Notes under the pieces: generated by a model
Told to the model about the DNA's origin: nothing
Database searches by the model: none
What the model saw: the letters and a program-made list of their open reading frames with translations, nothing else
Assembly (NCBI GenBank): GCA_020635015.1
Contig: JACKAP010000012.1
Location: forward strand, 62,001-126,000
From: Calditrichia bacterium
GTDB taxonomy: Bacteria > Calditrichota > Calditrichia > RBG-13-44-9 > J075
Direction: 5' to 3'
Length of the DNA: 64,000 bases
Translations under genes and position numbers: made by a program
Shown here: positions 8,587 to 18,080 of the stretch, piece by piece
How positions within the stretch are numbered: the stretch's first letter is position 1
How the letters are laid out: every line of letters starts with the position of its first letter

Positions 8587-9351
8587 TCACATATACCATT
8601 TCAAAGATTTCAATTCCAGCGGGGTCTCGGTGTGATAGCGCAGGTGGCGCAGGAGGATGTCCGCCGGGTCCGGGCGAAGTTGCGCCAGCGGGCCGGCATC
8701 AAAACCGGGCAGGTCGGCGCTGTCCGCCACGGCGAGGGCCTGCAAGGATTCCCATTGAGGCCGGGTGAGCCATACCCCCTGGGATGATTCGCCTCCTCCG
8801 CAATTCCGGCAAGTGTAGCCGCCATTCTGCAGATCCAGGCGCAGCGGAAAGGCTTCCGGCGACCGGCGGCACTTCAGACAGCTTTCCAACTGCCAGCCGA
8901 ACCCCAGGGTATCGCTTAGCTGCAGCAGGAAATGCCACAGGAACAGGTTCACCGGCAGCGTTTCTTTCCGGTTCAATGCGCTCAGCAGATCGACCGTGTA
9001 TTGAAAAAATTCCGCCACCGGTTCGTGCACCGGAAAAAGCTTCTGAAAAATTTCCAGCACCGTAAACCCCAGGGCGGTTTTTTCCAGGTCATCACGAATA
9101 TGAAAGAAGGAATTCAGCAGGGTAACACCGGTAGCCAGTTGCAGCCCCCGGGAGGGTTTCTGGGAGAAAATCAACTCCACGTGATTGAGCGATTCCAACA
9201 CCCCGCGGAAGGGGCTCTTGGGGCGGAAGGCCCCTTTGGCAATGATTTTCAGGTAACCGTGATCGGCGCTGAAGAGGTGCACAATCTTGCTGGAGTCGCG
9301 CCACTTGTAGGCGGTCAACACCAAGGCCTCGGTTTTGACGATCCCGCTCAT
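8587..9351 (-). CDS. recO: DNA repair protein RecO
   Basis: 254 aa, normal length. The N-terminal OB fold (VKTEALVLTAYKWRDSSKIVHLFS) is followed by a helical domain and a zinc site of two C-x-x-C pairs (C158/C161 and C181/C184). RecO works with RecR and RecF to load RecA on SSB-coated gaps. It starts 4 bases after the mgtE stop, so it is the last gene of an rsmA-mgtE-recO operon. Confidence 0.93.
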   Translation of the reverse strand: MSGIVKTEALVLTAYKWRDSSKIVHLFSADHGYLKIIAKGAFRPKSPFRGVLESLNHVELIFSQKPSRGLQLATGVTLLNSFFHIRDDLEKTALGFTVLEIFQKLFPVHEPVAEFFQYTVDLLSALNRKETLPVNLFLWHFLLQLSDTLGFGWQLESCLKCRRSPEAFPLRLDLQNGGYTCRNCGGGESSQGVWLTRPQWESLQALAVADSADLPGFDAGPLAQLRPDPADILLRHLRYHTETPLELKSLKWYM

Positions 9352-9355
9352 GCGC

Positions 9356-10738
9356 TCAGGCCACCAGGATAAATTTCAGCGACAGGGCCAGCAGGCTGAA
9401 GTAGATCATCAAACCGATCACGTCGTTGAAGGTCGCAACAAACGGGCCGGTAGCCAGGGCCGGATCCACTTCGAATTTTTTGAAGATGAAAGGGATGATC
9501 GCCCCGAAGATCGAGGCGTTGAGCACCACGATCATCAGGGTGCCGGAGAGCACCGAGGCAAACTTGCCGTCTCCCAGCCAGAACATCGCCACCGAAAAGA
9601 TCAGGGTGGCAATCACAAAGCCGTTGATGATGGCGGTGCGGAATTCCCGGTAAAGCCGGCGGCGGATATCCAGGGGGTTGATCTCCCCGGTGGCCAGACC
9701 GCGCACCACGATGATGCTCGACTGCTGCCCGGTACTGCCCCCGATGGCCATCACCAGGGGAATAAAAAATGCCGAGGCGACGATCTGGTTGATGGTAGCC
9801 GAATAGAAACTCATGATCATAGCGGAAACCATCTCTCCGAAGAATGAGATGATCAGCCAGGGCAGGCGGGCCTGGGCGACGCGGAAGACGCTCTCCTCCA
9901 GGATCTCCTCTTCCCCGGTACCGGCGATCCGCCCGAGGTCCTCGTCGGTCTCTTCGTTGATGACGTCGAGAATGTCGTCGATGGTGATGCGGCCGATCAA
10001 TTTCCAGGCATGATTGACGACGGGTGCGGAGACCAGATCATATTTCTCGAAAATATGCGCCACCTGCTCCTGGTCCATATCGCTGGCGATGGCAAAGACG
10101 TCGGTATCCATGATGTCGCGAATCAGGCTCTCCCCCCGGGCCAGAATGATGTCTTTCAGGGGCACATAACCGACCAGCTTGCCGACATCATCCACCACAT
10201 AACACTGGTAAATATCCTCCACTTCCTCCCGTTTGCTGCGCAGTTCCTGAATGGCTTGATTGACGGTAAAGTTGGCATTGACCGCCACATACTCCTTGGC
10301 CATGATCCCGCCGGCGGAGTCTTCCGGGTAATGGAGCAGTTCCTGGATCTCCTCCGAGTATTCATCTTCCACCTGGGCCAGCACTTCATTGGCCTTAACC
10401 TCGGAAAGCTCCATCACCGTATCCATCACGTCGGTGGCGTCATCGGAATCCATCTCATTGATCAGCTCGGCAATCTTGCTGCTGTCCATCTCTTCCAGCA
10501 AGTCTTCCCGGGTAGCGTCTTCCAGTTCCGCCAGCACCTCGCTGGCAATGTCCGGATTGAGCAGGGAAAGGGTCTGGTTGCGGTAATCGGCATCCATCCG
10601 CTCGACGTAATCGGCGATATCCGCCGGGTGGAGGTCGGTGAGGATATTGCGCACGTAATCAAAGTTCTTGTTCTCCAGCAAATAGACGATATTCACCAAA
10701 ATCTCTTCGTGGTTGATGTCCAAGCCTGCACGATTCAT
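9356..10738 (-). CDS. mgtE: Magnesium transporter MgtE
   Basis: 460 aa from the ATG at 10738, which overlaps the rsmA stop (ATGA) and has a good AGGAGG upstream. Order: MgtE_N superhelix (residues about 20-130, HPADIADYVERM), a CBS pair (about 130-255, VAVNANFTVNQAIQEL and DVFAIASDMDQEQ) and a C-terminal five-helix pore domain (about 275-460, VMAIGGSTGQQSSI, ATGEINPLD). It mediates gated Mg2+ uptake across the inner membrane, with the cytosolic domains sensing Mg2+. Confidence 0.95.
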   Translation of the reverse strand: MNRAGLDINHEEILVNIVYLLENKNFDYVRNILTDLHPADIADYVERMDADYRNQTLSLLNPDIASEVLAELEDATREDLLEEMDSSKIAELINEMDSDDATDVMDTVMELSEVKANEVLAQVEDEYSEEIQELLHYPEDSAGGIMAKEYVAVNANFTVNQAIQELRSKREEVEDIYQCYVVDDVGKLVGYVPLKDIILARGESLIRDIMDTDVFAIASDMDQEQVAHIFEKYDLVSAPVVNHAWKLIGRITIDDILDVINEETDEDLGRIAGTGEEEILEESVFRVAQARLPWLIISFFGEMVSAMIMSFYSATINQIVASAFFIPLVMAIGGSTGQQSSIIVVRGLATGEINPLDIRRRLYREFRTAIINGFVIATLIFSVAMFWLGDGKFASVLSGTLMIVVLNASIFGAIIPFIFKKFEVDPALATGPFVATFNDVIGLMIYFSLLALSLKFILVA

Positions 10739-11541
10739 TGCGCCGCCTCCTTTGCTAACTGCCGATGGATGGATTCGCTCAATTGCTGCCATTCCGGGAT
10801 TGTCAACTGCTCCGGACGCCGGGTCAGATCGGCGCTTAATGTACTTAAAAGGGTTGCGGAGAACAACATCGATAATGATTTGCGGAGCATTTTACGCCGA
10901 TGCTGAAAGCAATGGCGGAGTATTTTACGAAAAAGGGCGAAATCGCTGAACTGCTCCGGCACCCCTTTGCGGAAGCGCAGCCGCAGCACCGCGGAACTGA
11001 CTTTCGGCGCCGGGAAAAAGAGATGGGGCGGCACGGTGAAGCGGTATTCCACTTCCGCAAACAGTTGAGAATTGATCGCCAACAGGCCGTACGCTTTGGT
11101 GCCCACCGGCGCGCGCAGGCGTTCGGCGACCTCTTTCTGCATCATCAGCACCGCCTGATCCAGCAGATCGGCATGGTCGAACAACCGGAAGAGGATTGGC
11201 GAGGTGATGTTGTAGGGAATGTTGCCCACCACCGTTGCCGGCCCGGGATACTCGCCGGCCAGGGCGGTAAGGTCCAGATCCAGGAAATCCGCTTCTAGCA
11301 GCCGGAAATGGGACAGATGGCCGTAGCGCTCACGGAGCTGCGCCGCCAGGGCGGGGTCGATCTCGATCCCCACATAGGGGCGTCCGGAAGCCAGCAGCAA
11401 AGCGGTCAGCGCCCCTTTTCCGGGACCGATCTCGAACACCGGACCGCTGAACTCCCCGGCTGCGGCCACGATCTTCCGCGCAATATTCGGATCGCTCAGG
11501 AAATTCTGTCCCCATTTTTTCTTCGGTCCTGTTCTTGCCAT
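10735..11541 (-). CDS. rsmA: 16S rRNA dimethyladenosine transferase RsmA (KsgA)
   Basis: 268 aa. It dimethylates the two adjacent adenines near the 3' end of 16S rRNA during 30S maturation. Signatures are KKKWGQNFLSDPNIARKIV at the N-terminus, SAM motif FEIGPGKGALT and catalytic NIPYNITSPIL. It is first in an operon with mgtE (4-base overlap) and recO. Confidence 0.95.
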   Translation of the reverse strand: MARTGPKKKWGQNFLSDPNIARKIVAAAGEFSGPVFEIGPGKGALTALLLASGRPYVGIEIDPALAAQLRERYGHLSHFRLLEADFLDLDLTALAGEYPGPATVVGNIPYNITSPILFRLFDHADLLDQAVLMMQKEVAERLRAPVGTKAYGLLAINSQLFAEVEYRFTVPPHLFFPAPKVSSAVLRLRFRKGVPEQFSDFALFRKILRHCFQHRRKMLRKSLSMLFSATLLSTLSADLTRRPEQLTIPEWQQLSESIHRQLAKEAAQ

Positions 11542-11721
11542 GCGCCCGCTGTTTCCGTCTAAAAAAAGTTTTGGATAACTTCCCGAAATGTTTTATTCTT
11601 TAGGCTCGACAATGCGGCCTCCGGCCACTGCGCGCAATATACTGGCATCTCCGTCAAATAAAAAGCGCTTTTCCTGCGGCCCGGGAACAACAATCGTGAC
11701 AACATTAAAAGGAACTTTTTT

Positions 11722-13266
11722 ATGAGCAAATCGACTCCGCCCGCGGCCAACGGCTCCGGCAATAAATGGATCGCCCGTTTTCTTTCTATCGTAGAGCGGG
11801 GCGGTAATGCCCTGCCGCATCCGGCCACCTTGTTCGGCCTGTTTGCCCTGGGAGTGGTGATCATCTCCGGGATCGCCGCCCAGTTCGATCTTGCGGTGGT
11901 GCATCCCGGCACCGGGAAGACCGTCGAACCGGTCAGCCTGCTGTCGGTCTACGGCATGCACCGTATTATCACCGAGATGGTCACCAACTTTACCGGATTT
12001 GCTCCCCTGGGGGTGGTGCTGGTAGCGATGCTGGGGATTGGGGTGGCGGAAGGCAGCGGACTGATCGGCACCGGCCTGCGCCTGCTGGTGCTGAAGTCGC
12101 CCAAGCGCCTGCTCACCTTTGTGATCGTATTCGCCGGGGTGCTCTCCAACATGGCCAGCGAAGTAGGCTACGTGCTGCTGGTGCCGCTGGGCGCGATCAT
12201 CTTTCTGGCGGTGGGGCGCCATCCGGTGGCGGGACTGGCCGCCGCCTTTGCCGGGGTCTCCGGCGGATACAGCGCCAACCTCGCCCTGGGCACTGTAGAC
12301 CCTCTGCTGGCCGGCCTCTCCCAGGAAGCAGCGCAGATCATCGACAAGGCTTATCTGGTCAACCCGGCCTGCAACTACTACTTCATGTTTTTCTCGACCT
12401 TTTTCATCGCTACCGCCGGCACCTGGGTGACCGAAAAGATCGTCATCCCCCGGTTGGGAGCATACCAGGGCGATGAAAAGCCGGAAGAGATCCGCGCATT
12501 GACCCGCGACGAAAAACGCGGCCTGGTGTACGCCACCGTTGCGTTCGTGATCTGCGCCGTGATCATCCTGTGGGGATTGATCCCCTCCGGCGGTTTCCTG
12601 CGCAATCCGGAGACCGACAGCATCCTCAAGTCGCCTTTCATGAGCGGGATCGTCACCTTTATTTTTGTGCTCTCCGCCATCCTGGGGATCGCCTACGGGA
12701 TCGGGGCCAAGACGATCAAGAGCGACGCCGATGTGATGAAAGGAATGGGCAAGTCGATGGAAACCCTGGGGCTCTACATGGTGCTGTGTTTCTTCGCCGC
12801 CCAGTTTGTGGCCTATTTCAAGTGGACCAATCTCGGGCTGATCTTTGCAGTGGAGGGGGCGGAGTTGCTCAAGGCCTCCGGACTGGGGCCGATTCCCCTG
12901 ATGATCGCCTTCATTCTGCTGGCAGCCACCAGCAACATGTTCATGGGCAGCGCCTCGGCCAAATGGGCCATCCTGGCGCCGGTGTTCATCCCAATGTTCA
13001 TGCTCCTCGGTTTCACCCCGGAACTGACCCAGGTGGCCTACCGCATCGGCGATAGCGTCACCAATATCATCTCACCGATGATGTCCTATTTTGCCCTGAT
13101 CGTGGCCTTCATGGAACGCTATGTGAAAGACGCCGGCATCGGCACGGTGATCGCCACCATGCTGCCCTACACCTTCGCGTTTCTGATTGTTTGGACGATT
13201 ATCCTGGTGGGCTGGATGATTGTCGGTGCCCCGTTAGGACCGGGGGCGGGGTTGTTTTTGAATTGA
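11722..13266 (+). CDS. AbgT-family transporter
   Basis: 514 aa polytopic inner-membrane protein with about 10-12 hydrophobic segments. Family blocks are recognisable: NALPHPATLFGLFA near the N-terminus, GVSGGYSANLALGTVDPLLAG in the middle and NMFMGSASAKWAILAPVFIPM near the C-terminus. AbgT members include the p-aminobenzoyl-glutamate importer and MtrF/YdaH-type sulfonamide exporters, so substrate and direction cannot be fixed. A Shine-Dalgarno AAAGGAAC lies about 7 bases upstream. Single gene, divergent from rsmA. Confidence 0.9.
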   Translation: MSKSTPPAANGSGNKWIARFLSIVERGGNALPHPATLFGLFALGVVIISGIAAQFDLAVVHPGTGKTVEPVSLLSVYGMHRIITEMVTNFTGFAPLGVVLVAMLGIGVAEGSGLIGTGLRLLVLKSPKRLLTFVIVFAGVLSNMASEVGYVLLVPLGAIIFLAVGRHPVAGLAAAFAGVSGGYSANLALGTVDPLLAGLSQEAAQIIDKAYLVNPACNYYFMFFSTFFIATAGTWVTEKIVIPRLGAYQGDEKPEEIRALTRDEKRGLVYATVAFVICAVIILWGLIPSGGFLRNPETDSILKSPFMSGIVTFIFVLSAILGIAYGIGAKTIKSDADVMKGMGKSMETLGLYMVLCFFAAQFVAYFKWTNLGLIFAVEGAELLKASGLGPIPLMIAFILLAATSNMFMGSASAKWAILAPVFIPMFMLLGFTPELTQVAYRIGDSVTNIISPMMSYFALIVAFMERYVKDAGIGTVIATMLPYTFAFLIVWTIILVGWMIVGAPLGPGAGLFLN

Positions 13267-13556
13267 TGTGCTGGATGTTGGATGCTGGATGCTGGATGCT
13301 GGATGCTGGATGCTGGATGCTGGATGCTGGATGCTGGATGCTGGATGCTGGATGCTGGATGCTGGATGCTGGATGCTGGATGCTGGATGCTGGATGCTGG
13401 ATGCTGGATGCTGGATGCTGGATGCTGGATGCTGGATGCTGAAAGGAACGATTTATCCTTAGCAGATCAAGCGCTTTTTTGAAATACGCTTTTGTCTTTT
13501 ATCCAGTATCCAGTATCCAGTATCCAGTATCCAGTATCCTTTATCCTTTATCCTTC
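13266..13556. repeat. TGGATGC heptamer array with opposing TATCCAG arm
   Basis: About 25 near-perfect tandem copies of TGGATGC run from about 13267 to 13441, starting right at the AbgT stop codon. After a short unique centre (ATCAAGCGCTTTTTTGAAAT) a shorter arm of TATCCAG repeats runs 13499-13556. ORFs read through the array (MLDAGCW periodicity) are artefacts of the 7-base unit, not genes. Confidence 0.9.
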
Positions 13557-14016
13557 ACCCTTCATCCTTTCTTTCTTCTTTCCCCCCATAAATCCCCCGC
13601 AACTCCCCGCTGGTTGAGACGCTGATAAAGCCCTTGCTGCTCTCGAATTCCGGGCCGGGATTCAGTTGGCGGGCCGCTTCCGGGCTGATCTGGTCGGGTT
13701 CATACAGGATCGCCCAGAACGGCACGGCAATCCGTTCCCGGTCGGGTGCATTCCACACCAAATCACCGCCGCCGACATCGACCCAGTTTGTGCCAAAGCT
13801 ATCACGGATCTGCCGCCGTGCCGACTCAAGATCACCGGTCAGCAGCACCCAGTCAAACCAATATCCCTGCTCGAATTTCGAATAATGGCGGAAAGCGCGG
13901 CGACAGATCGTCACGTTGGAGAGCTGTTTCTCAAACCCCATCAAGAAATCCCGCGCCGCTTCCAGCGAGGGGAACTCTCCCACCGCAGCAAGTTGCTGCA
14001 CATGCTCGGATGCCAT
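13555..14016 (-). CDS. Hypothetical protein
   Basis: 153 aa from the ATG at 14016 (GGAG 5 nt upstream); a longer in-frame start at 14079 gives 174 aa. Soluble, no signal peptide. Segments such as FPSLEAARDFLMGFEKQLS, FDWVLLTGDLESARRQIRD and AVPFWAILYEPDQISPEAARQ suggest an alpha/beta fold, but I recognise no family. The C-terminus (EERKDEG) is encoded by repeat words, so the original stop may have been displaced. Confidence 0.55.
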   Translation of the reverse strand: MASEHVQQLAAVGEFPSLEAARDFLMGFEKQLSNVTICRRAFRHYSKFEQGYWFDWVLLTGDLESARRQIRDSFGTNWVDVGGGDLVWNAPDRERIAVPFWAILYEPDQISPEAARQLNPGPEFESSKGFISVSTSGELRGIYGGKEERKDEG

Positions 14017-14103
14017 AGCCGCTCCGCTTATAAAACGATGATATTTGCCACAGAGACCCAACTCGGCCTGAAGCCGCACCCAGGTGGTAAATACTCAATG
14101 CCA

Positions 14104-14250
14104 ATTTATTTATTCCCCGCCTTCTCCAAGGCGGGGACAGATTTACGCAGCGTCCAGCAAGTAAATCAGGGGCGGTTGCGCGCCCTAACCGCCCCTGCGC
14201 CGTTCGCTGAACGCTTCACGGCCCTGTCCCCTCCTTACTAAGGTGGGGAA
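14104..14250. repeat. TTCCCCGCCTT...AAGGTGGGGAA inverted element, copy 1
   Basis: Outer arms TTATTCCCCGCCTTCTCCAA and TTACTAAGGTGGGGAATAA enclose inner paired words (GGGGCGGTTGCGCGCC / GGCGCGC-type and AGCGTCCAGCAAG). A shorter relative lies at 53421-53513. Just downstream, 14262-14310 is a CAACTGACAACTGA word run. Confidence 0.7.
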
Positions 14251-14310
14251 TAATTTGAGGCCTGAAAACTAACAACTGATAACTGACAACTGAAAACTGA
14301 CAACTGACAA

Positions 14311-14892
14311 CTAATTCACCACCTCAACCCTCTCCACCGCCTCATTTCCAGCATTGTCCCTCACCGAGATCGTCACCGTATGATTGCCTTTGGGAATATG
14401 CCGGCGCGGCACCCGCAGCAGCTTCTCTTCCGGGTCGTATTCAAAAAGGGTCCAGCGCCCGTCCACCTCCACCCGGATCTGGGTCTCGCGGTAAATGCCG
14501 GACATGGCGTCTTTCAGGGAGAAAGTCAGCGCAGCGGCGCGGGATTTGTTGAAGCGGCTGAGGTTTAACGTCGTGATGGTGGGAGGAATGGTGTCCTGGA
14601 TCAGGGTGAATTTTTCCAGGCTGGTGATCCGGGTGGTAAAGGTGACCCCGCCGTCATCAGCCCGGGTGGGCAAAAATTTCCAGGCCTGGTTCAGCTTGCG
14701 GTAATAGGCGCCGATCCCCGGCAGGCGGGCCAGAGAATCCGGCAAGGTGATGCTGAGGTACGCCCCATTGTTCATCGGTTGGTCGAAGGGCCGGGCGATA
14801 TACTCATCCGTCAGATATCGGTAAGCGGGGTTGAGGGGATAATCGTTGGCCTGCTGCAAAATCTCCACGTACACGGTGTCATAGGCTTGCAT
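14311..14892 (-). CDS. M23 peptidase, C-terminal fragment (frameshifted from the upstream ORF)
   Basis: 193 aa that continue the peptidase at 14879-16570. The upstream ORF ends ...RLRLRFPSNA and this one reads AYDTVYVEILQQ, a natural continuation into an Ig-like or lectin-like C-terminal region (VRVPRRHIPKGNHTVTISVRDNAGNE). The change of frame falls at a TTTT run (14900-14903): removing one base restores one ORF of roughly 750 aa. The apparent ATG at 14892 is unlikely to be a real start. The block GNHTVTISVRDNAGNEAVE looks like a bacterial Ig-type beta-sandwich. Confidence 0.75.
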   Translation of the reverse strand: MQAYDTVYVEILQQANDYPLNPAYRYLTDEYIARPFDQPMNNGAYLSITLPDSLARLPGIGAYYRKLNQAWKFLPTRADDGGVTFTTRITSLEKFTLIQDTIPPTITTLNLSRFNKSRAAALTFSLKDAMSGIYRETQIRVEVDGRWTLFEYDPEEKLLRVPRRHIPKGNHTVTISVRDNAGNEAVERVEVVN

Positions 14893-16570
14893 TGCTGGGA
14901 AAACGCAGCCGCAGGCGGCGGTCCGGAGAGTAGACGGTATTCTCCTTTCCCGGGATCACCGCTTCCCAGCGTGCCAGGCGTCGGCGCAACTGCTCATCGT
15001 GATCTGCCCCGAAAGGGGTAACCAGTGCACCCGGTTGCGCCAGCGGCCCGGCGATGAAAGAGATCTCCGGGCGGTACTGGTAGAAAAACACCGAGGAATT
15101 CAGCGCGGCGGTGGGGATTTCCGGAAATCCCTCGCGGATAGCGCCGAACGAAGCGCCGGAAAAGCGGAAATGCCAGCCGTCGTTTCCGATCCGGCGCCGG
15201 GTCGAATCCGGAAAAACGTAAAGCGGCAGGGTCTGGGTGCCGGCTTCATTCTTCGCCCTGATCCGGTACGCCGATCCTCTTTCGCCGGGAACATAGGGCA
15301 GGTCGAAATGATAGTAATAGTAAGAACTGAGCACCTCATCCCCCCGCAGTTCGGCGCGGTAATCGGCTACCGGGAATTCCCGTACCGGGTTATAGACGAT
15401 GCGTTTAACCTCAAAATCGCGCAGCGGCTCCGGAGATTTCACATTCAGGGTCAGGCGGGCACCGCTTTTACGGATGTTTTCCGCCTGGGGGCTGATCAGG
15501 CGGTGATAGATCAGCGGTACCTCCACTTCCAGCAGATTGTCGAAATAATCGTAGATCTTGAAGCTGACGGTATTGGGTCCTTCTCTCAGGCTGCGGCCGG
15601 AGAGCATCCCCCCGCCCTTGGCGGTTTTGCCGTAAAATGGGAGACTGTTGGCGGGATGGCGGTAGAAATTATGATAATAGCGGTAACCTTTGCGCCACAG
15701 GGAAAAATTTTTGTCGATCTCGATTAGATGGGTCTCACCGTAATCAAAACGGTCGTACTGCACCTGATACACCAGGGAATCGTTGATGAACATCTCCGCC
15801 CGGTAAAAATCGAACTGGTTGGTGGCGCCGTTGGCCATGTCATAAGCCCGCAGCGCCAGATAGGCCCGGCCGCTCAGGTAGACCGGCCGGGTCTTCACCC
15901 GGGCCTGTTGGGGCAGGGTGACGATCAGGGTATCCGGTTCGTAATTGACCAGCGATGTCACGCCCTGAGGAACCACCGCCAGAAAACGTCCTTTGGGTGC
16001 AATCGTATCCGTCAGTCGGGATTTATAAAATTGCAGCGGATTGATCGGACGGTTGTAGCGGTCACGCATCTCAAAGTGGAGATGCGGCACCCCGATGCCG
16101 GTGGCGCCGGTGTAGCCGACGTGCTGGCCTTTTTTGACCGGAAAGCGGGCGGGATCGGGAAAAGCATCCAGCACGTTGTTGCGCGCCGCCAGGCGCAGCG
16201 AATCGGTATAGGCATTCAGTTCATCGGTAAACCCGTCGAGGTGACCGTAAATGGCATAATTGCCGTCTTTCAGCTTCAGGTAGAGCGCCTTGCCGTAGCC
16301 GGTCGCCGCCACCCGAATCCGGTAGACGTAACCATCTTCCACCGCAAAAATCTTATACCCGGTCTGGTTCCAGGTCTTGATATCGATCGCGGCATGATAA
16401 TGACGGGGGCGGAACTCGCAGAAACTGCTGGTCATCAGTTCGCTCGCCTCGGTGGGCCAGGCATACTGCTGCGCCGGGGCAGGTAGCTGTAACATCAAGA
16501 GAAAAAGAACTGAAAAGAAAAGGAGTGCCATTTGGGGAAAGAAATCGTCGTCATTCGGGATAAGTCTCAT
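14879..16570 (-). CDS. Exported M23 (LytM-like) peptidase, N-terminal part
   Basis: 563 aa. A signal peptide covers residues 14-33 (MALLFFSVLFLLMLQLPAPA). The M23 zinc-peptidase domain is at residues about 45-185: H59 and D63 in HYHAAID, then HLHFEMRD (H163, H165), the complete metal and catalytic set, so activity against peptidoglycan cross-bridges or an adhesion role is possible. Beta-rich repeats of unknown function follow. The ORF overlaps its own C-terminal part by 14 bases in another frame, best read as a frameshift. Confidence 0.85.
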   Translation of the reverse strand: MRLIPNDDDFFPQMALLFFSVLFLLMLQLPAPAQQYAWPTEASELMTSSFCEFRPRHYHAAIDIKTWNQTGYKIFAVEDGYVYRIRVAATGYGKALYLKLKDGNYAIYGHLDGFTDELNAYTDSLRLAARNNVLDAFPDPARFPVKKGQHVGYTGATGIGVPHLHFEMRDRYNRPINPLQFYKSRLTDTIAPKGRFLAVVPQGVTSLVNYEPDTLIVTLPQQARVKTRPVYLSGRAYLALRAYDMANGATNQFDFYRAEMFINDSLVYQVQYDRFDYGETHLIEIDKNFSLWRKGYRYYHNFYRHPANSLPFYGKTAKGGGMLSGRSLREGPNTVSFKIYDYFDNLLEVEVPLIYHRLISPQAENIRKSGARLTLNVKSPEPLRDFEVKRIVYNPVREFPVADYRAELRGDEVLSSYYYYHFDLPYVPGERGSAYRIRAKNEAGTQTLPLYVFPDSTRRRIGNDGWHFRFSGASFGAIREGFPEIPTAALNSSVFFYQYRPEISFIAGPLAQPGALVTPFGADHDEQLRRRLARWEAVIPGKENTVYSPDRRLRLRFPSNASL

Positions 16571-16889
16571 TGATAATTAAACGGGAACCGCATCATTTAA
16601 AGCTATAAATATAGATAATCCCCGGCGTGTTTACAAATCTTTCCGGAAACCGGTAGCAATGCAAATTCTGAAAACTGAATGGCACGCAGATTACGCAGAT
16701 TATACAGATTTACACAGATAATACGATTTAAACATTGCTACATTGCTAAAAGAATAGACGGTGCAATAATCAACAAGCAGTTAGACAATGTAACCATGTA
16801 TTATCTGTGAAAATCTGTATAATCTGTGAAAATCTGTGTGCCATCGGGGGTCTGATCGCAACGACCGAATCCGAGATGCCCGGGCAGCA
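16571..16889. repeat. Gene-free stretch with ACAGATTACGCAGATT nested element, copy 1
   Basis: The element spans about 16681-16848. Outer arms are CACGCAGATTACGCAGATT and AATCTGTGAAAATCTGTGTG. Inside lie ACAGATAATACG / TATTATCTGTGAA and ACATTGCTACATTG / AGACAATGTAACC. A homologous element at 22147-22331 shares the same order of words and a similar centre (AGAATAGACGGTGCAATAAT versus AGAGTAGTCGGTGCAGTTAT). No gene is seen here. Confidence 0.75.
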
Positions 16890-17768
16890 TCAAAAGAAAA
16901 ACCCAAAGCCGACAAAGGAAGGCGAAACCCGGATCGCCGGTGCGGGAAAATGAAAGCGGTCGAGCGCCGCGATCACCTGGTTGAGGATCACCGAGCGGGT
17001 TTCGATCGTTTTCAGGCGGTAATCCAGGGAAATGTATACTTCCCGCTCCCGGGTATCGTGGCGGGTCAGGCCCACCCCAATTGCCAGGTTCAGAAAGTCC
17101 GGAAACCAGCCGGGCAGGCGTCCGGCAAACAGCCCGGCTGGATTGGCTGTGAGCCAGAAGGTCATGTTCTCGTAATCCTCGATAGTGTCGTCATTGGTCT
17201 GACTGGCGGTAAAATGATAGCTCAGCTTATAGTCGAAATGGCGCAGGAAAGGGATGTTCTGCTGGGCGACCGGAAATACTCCCCCGACGATATTGGCGAG
17301 AAAATCACCGACCGAAAACCCCCAGCGCTCGTAAAGACCGTCGTGAACCTCCATCCCGGTCATAATGGCGATCCCCAGGCCGGCGCCGAGATATGAAGCG
17401 GTCTTGTTGCTGAACCCGCTCCAGCGGGACAGGAAATAGATATTCTGGGCGAACAGGCTGGTGGAAAAGATATGCCCGAACTTATCCAGCCCCCGGCGAT
17501 CGTTTTCGAAAAAGGTCAGATGGCCGTCGGGATGGCGGGAAAAATGGAAGGGCACGCTTTTTTCATCGTAATAAATCGGGCGGGTAAAGATGTAGAAACC
17601 GCCCACCGTTCCCAGGATCAACCCGGCGGAAAGCCCCCCGCGCCAGCCCTGGTAGCGGTTGGGGGAATCGCGGAACGAGTCGTAGGCGTTGAATCCCTGG
17701 CTTAAGCCGGCAGGCGATGCAGCCATAAACAGTGCAATGATTAGTATCCGGATTTGCCGCTTCATCAT
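16890..17768 (-). CDS. DUF2279 family envelope protein
   Basis: 292 aa with a signal peptide (residues 1-23, RILIIALFMAASPAGLSQ). The DUF2279 core is visible at about residues 88-170: DKFGHIFSTSLFAQNIYF, then SRWSGFSNKTASYLGAGLGIA, EVHDGLYERWGFSVGDFLAN. The second half carries amphipathic strands and ends in GFGFFF, suggesting outer-membrane association. Members of this family are structural envelope proteins of unknown role. It lies in a stretch of other envelope genes (M23 peptidase, DUF4105). Confidence 0.75.
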   Translation of the reverse strand: MMKRQIRILIIALFMAASPAGLSQGFNAYDSFRDSPNRYQGWRGGLSAGLILGTVGGFYIFTRPIYYDEKSVPFHFSRHPDGHLTFFENDRRGLDKFGHIFSTSLFAQNIYFLSRWSGFSNKTASYLGAGLGIAIMTGMEVHDGLYERWGFSVGDFLANIVGGVFPVAQQNIPFLRHFDYKLSYHFTASQTNDDTIEDYENMTFWLTANPAGLFAGRLPGWFPDFLNLAIGVGLTRHDTREREVYISLDYRLKTIETRSVILNQVIAALDRFHFPAPAIRVSPSFVGFGFFF

Positions 17769-18080
17769 ATCTCGCTGAAGTTTTACTTGCGACTATTGTT
17801 ATACGGCGATATTTTACGCCGTTTTCGATTGGCTAATGTAAAGCATGGCCATTGCGAATTCAACATTTGATTCAGGGTCGCTATCGAACTGTTTAACAAA
17901 ATGTAATCGATATTCAGCCCACGAAACACGCGAAAGATTCGAAAAGATTGAGAATCAAAAGATTTCTCACTCCGCTCTGCTACGTTCGAAATGACAATGG
18001 GTTTGTCATTTCCGAACGTAGTTTGTGAGAAATCTATAACTGCATAAAGACTTAATACACATGTGTCGAAGGATTGGCAA
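17769..18080. repeat. Gene-free stretch with TTTCTCAC / TACGTTCGAAATGAC inverted element
   Basis: 17961-18037 is an inverted repeat whose arms carry AGATTTCTCAC and TACGTTCGAAATGACAA and their complements, around GGGTTTG. It is preceded at 17920-17950 by the CCACGAAACACGCGAAAGA word. Related elements are at 24690-24760 and 53603-53672. No gene is visible. Confidence 0.65.

Noticed and set aside
13191..13482. ORFs with MLDAGCW periodicity
   Set aside because: Seven-base repeats give a seven-residue periodic translation in all frames; no ribosome site or conserved protein is involved.
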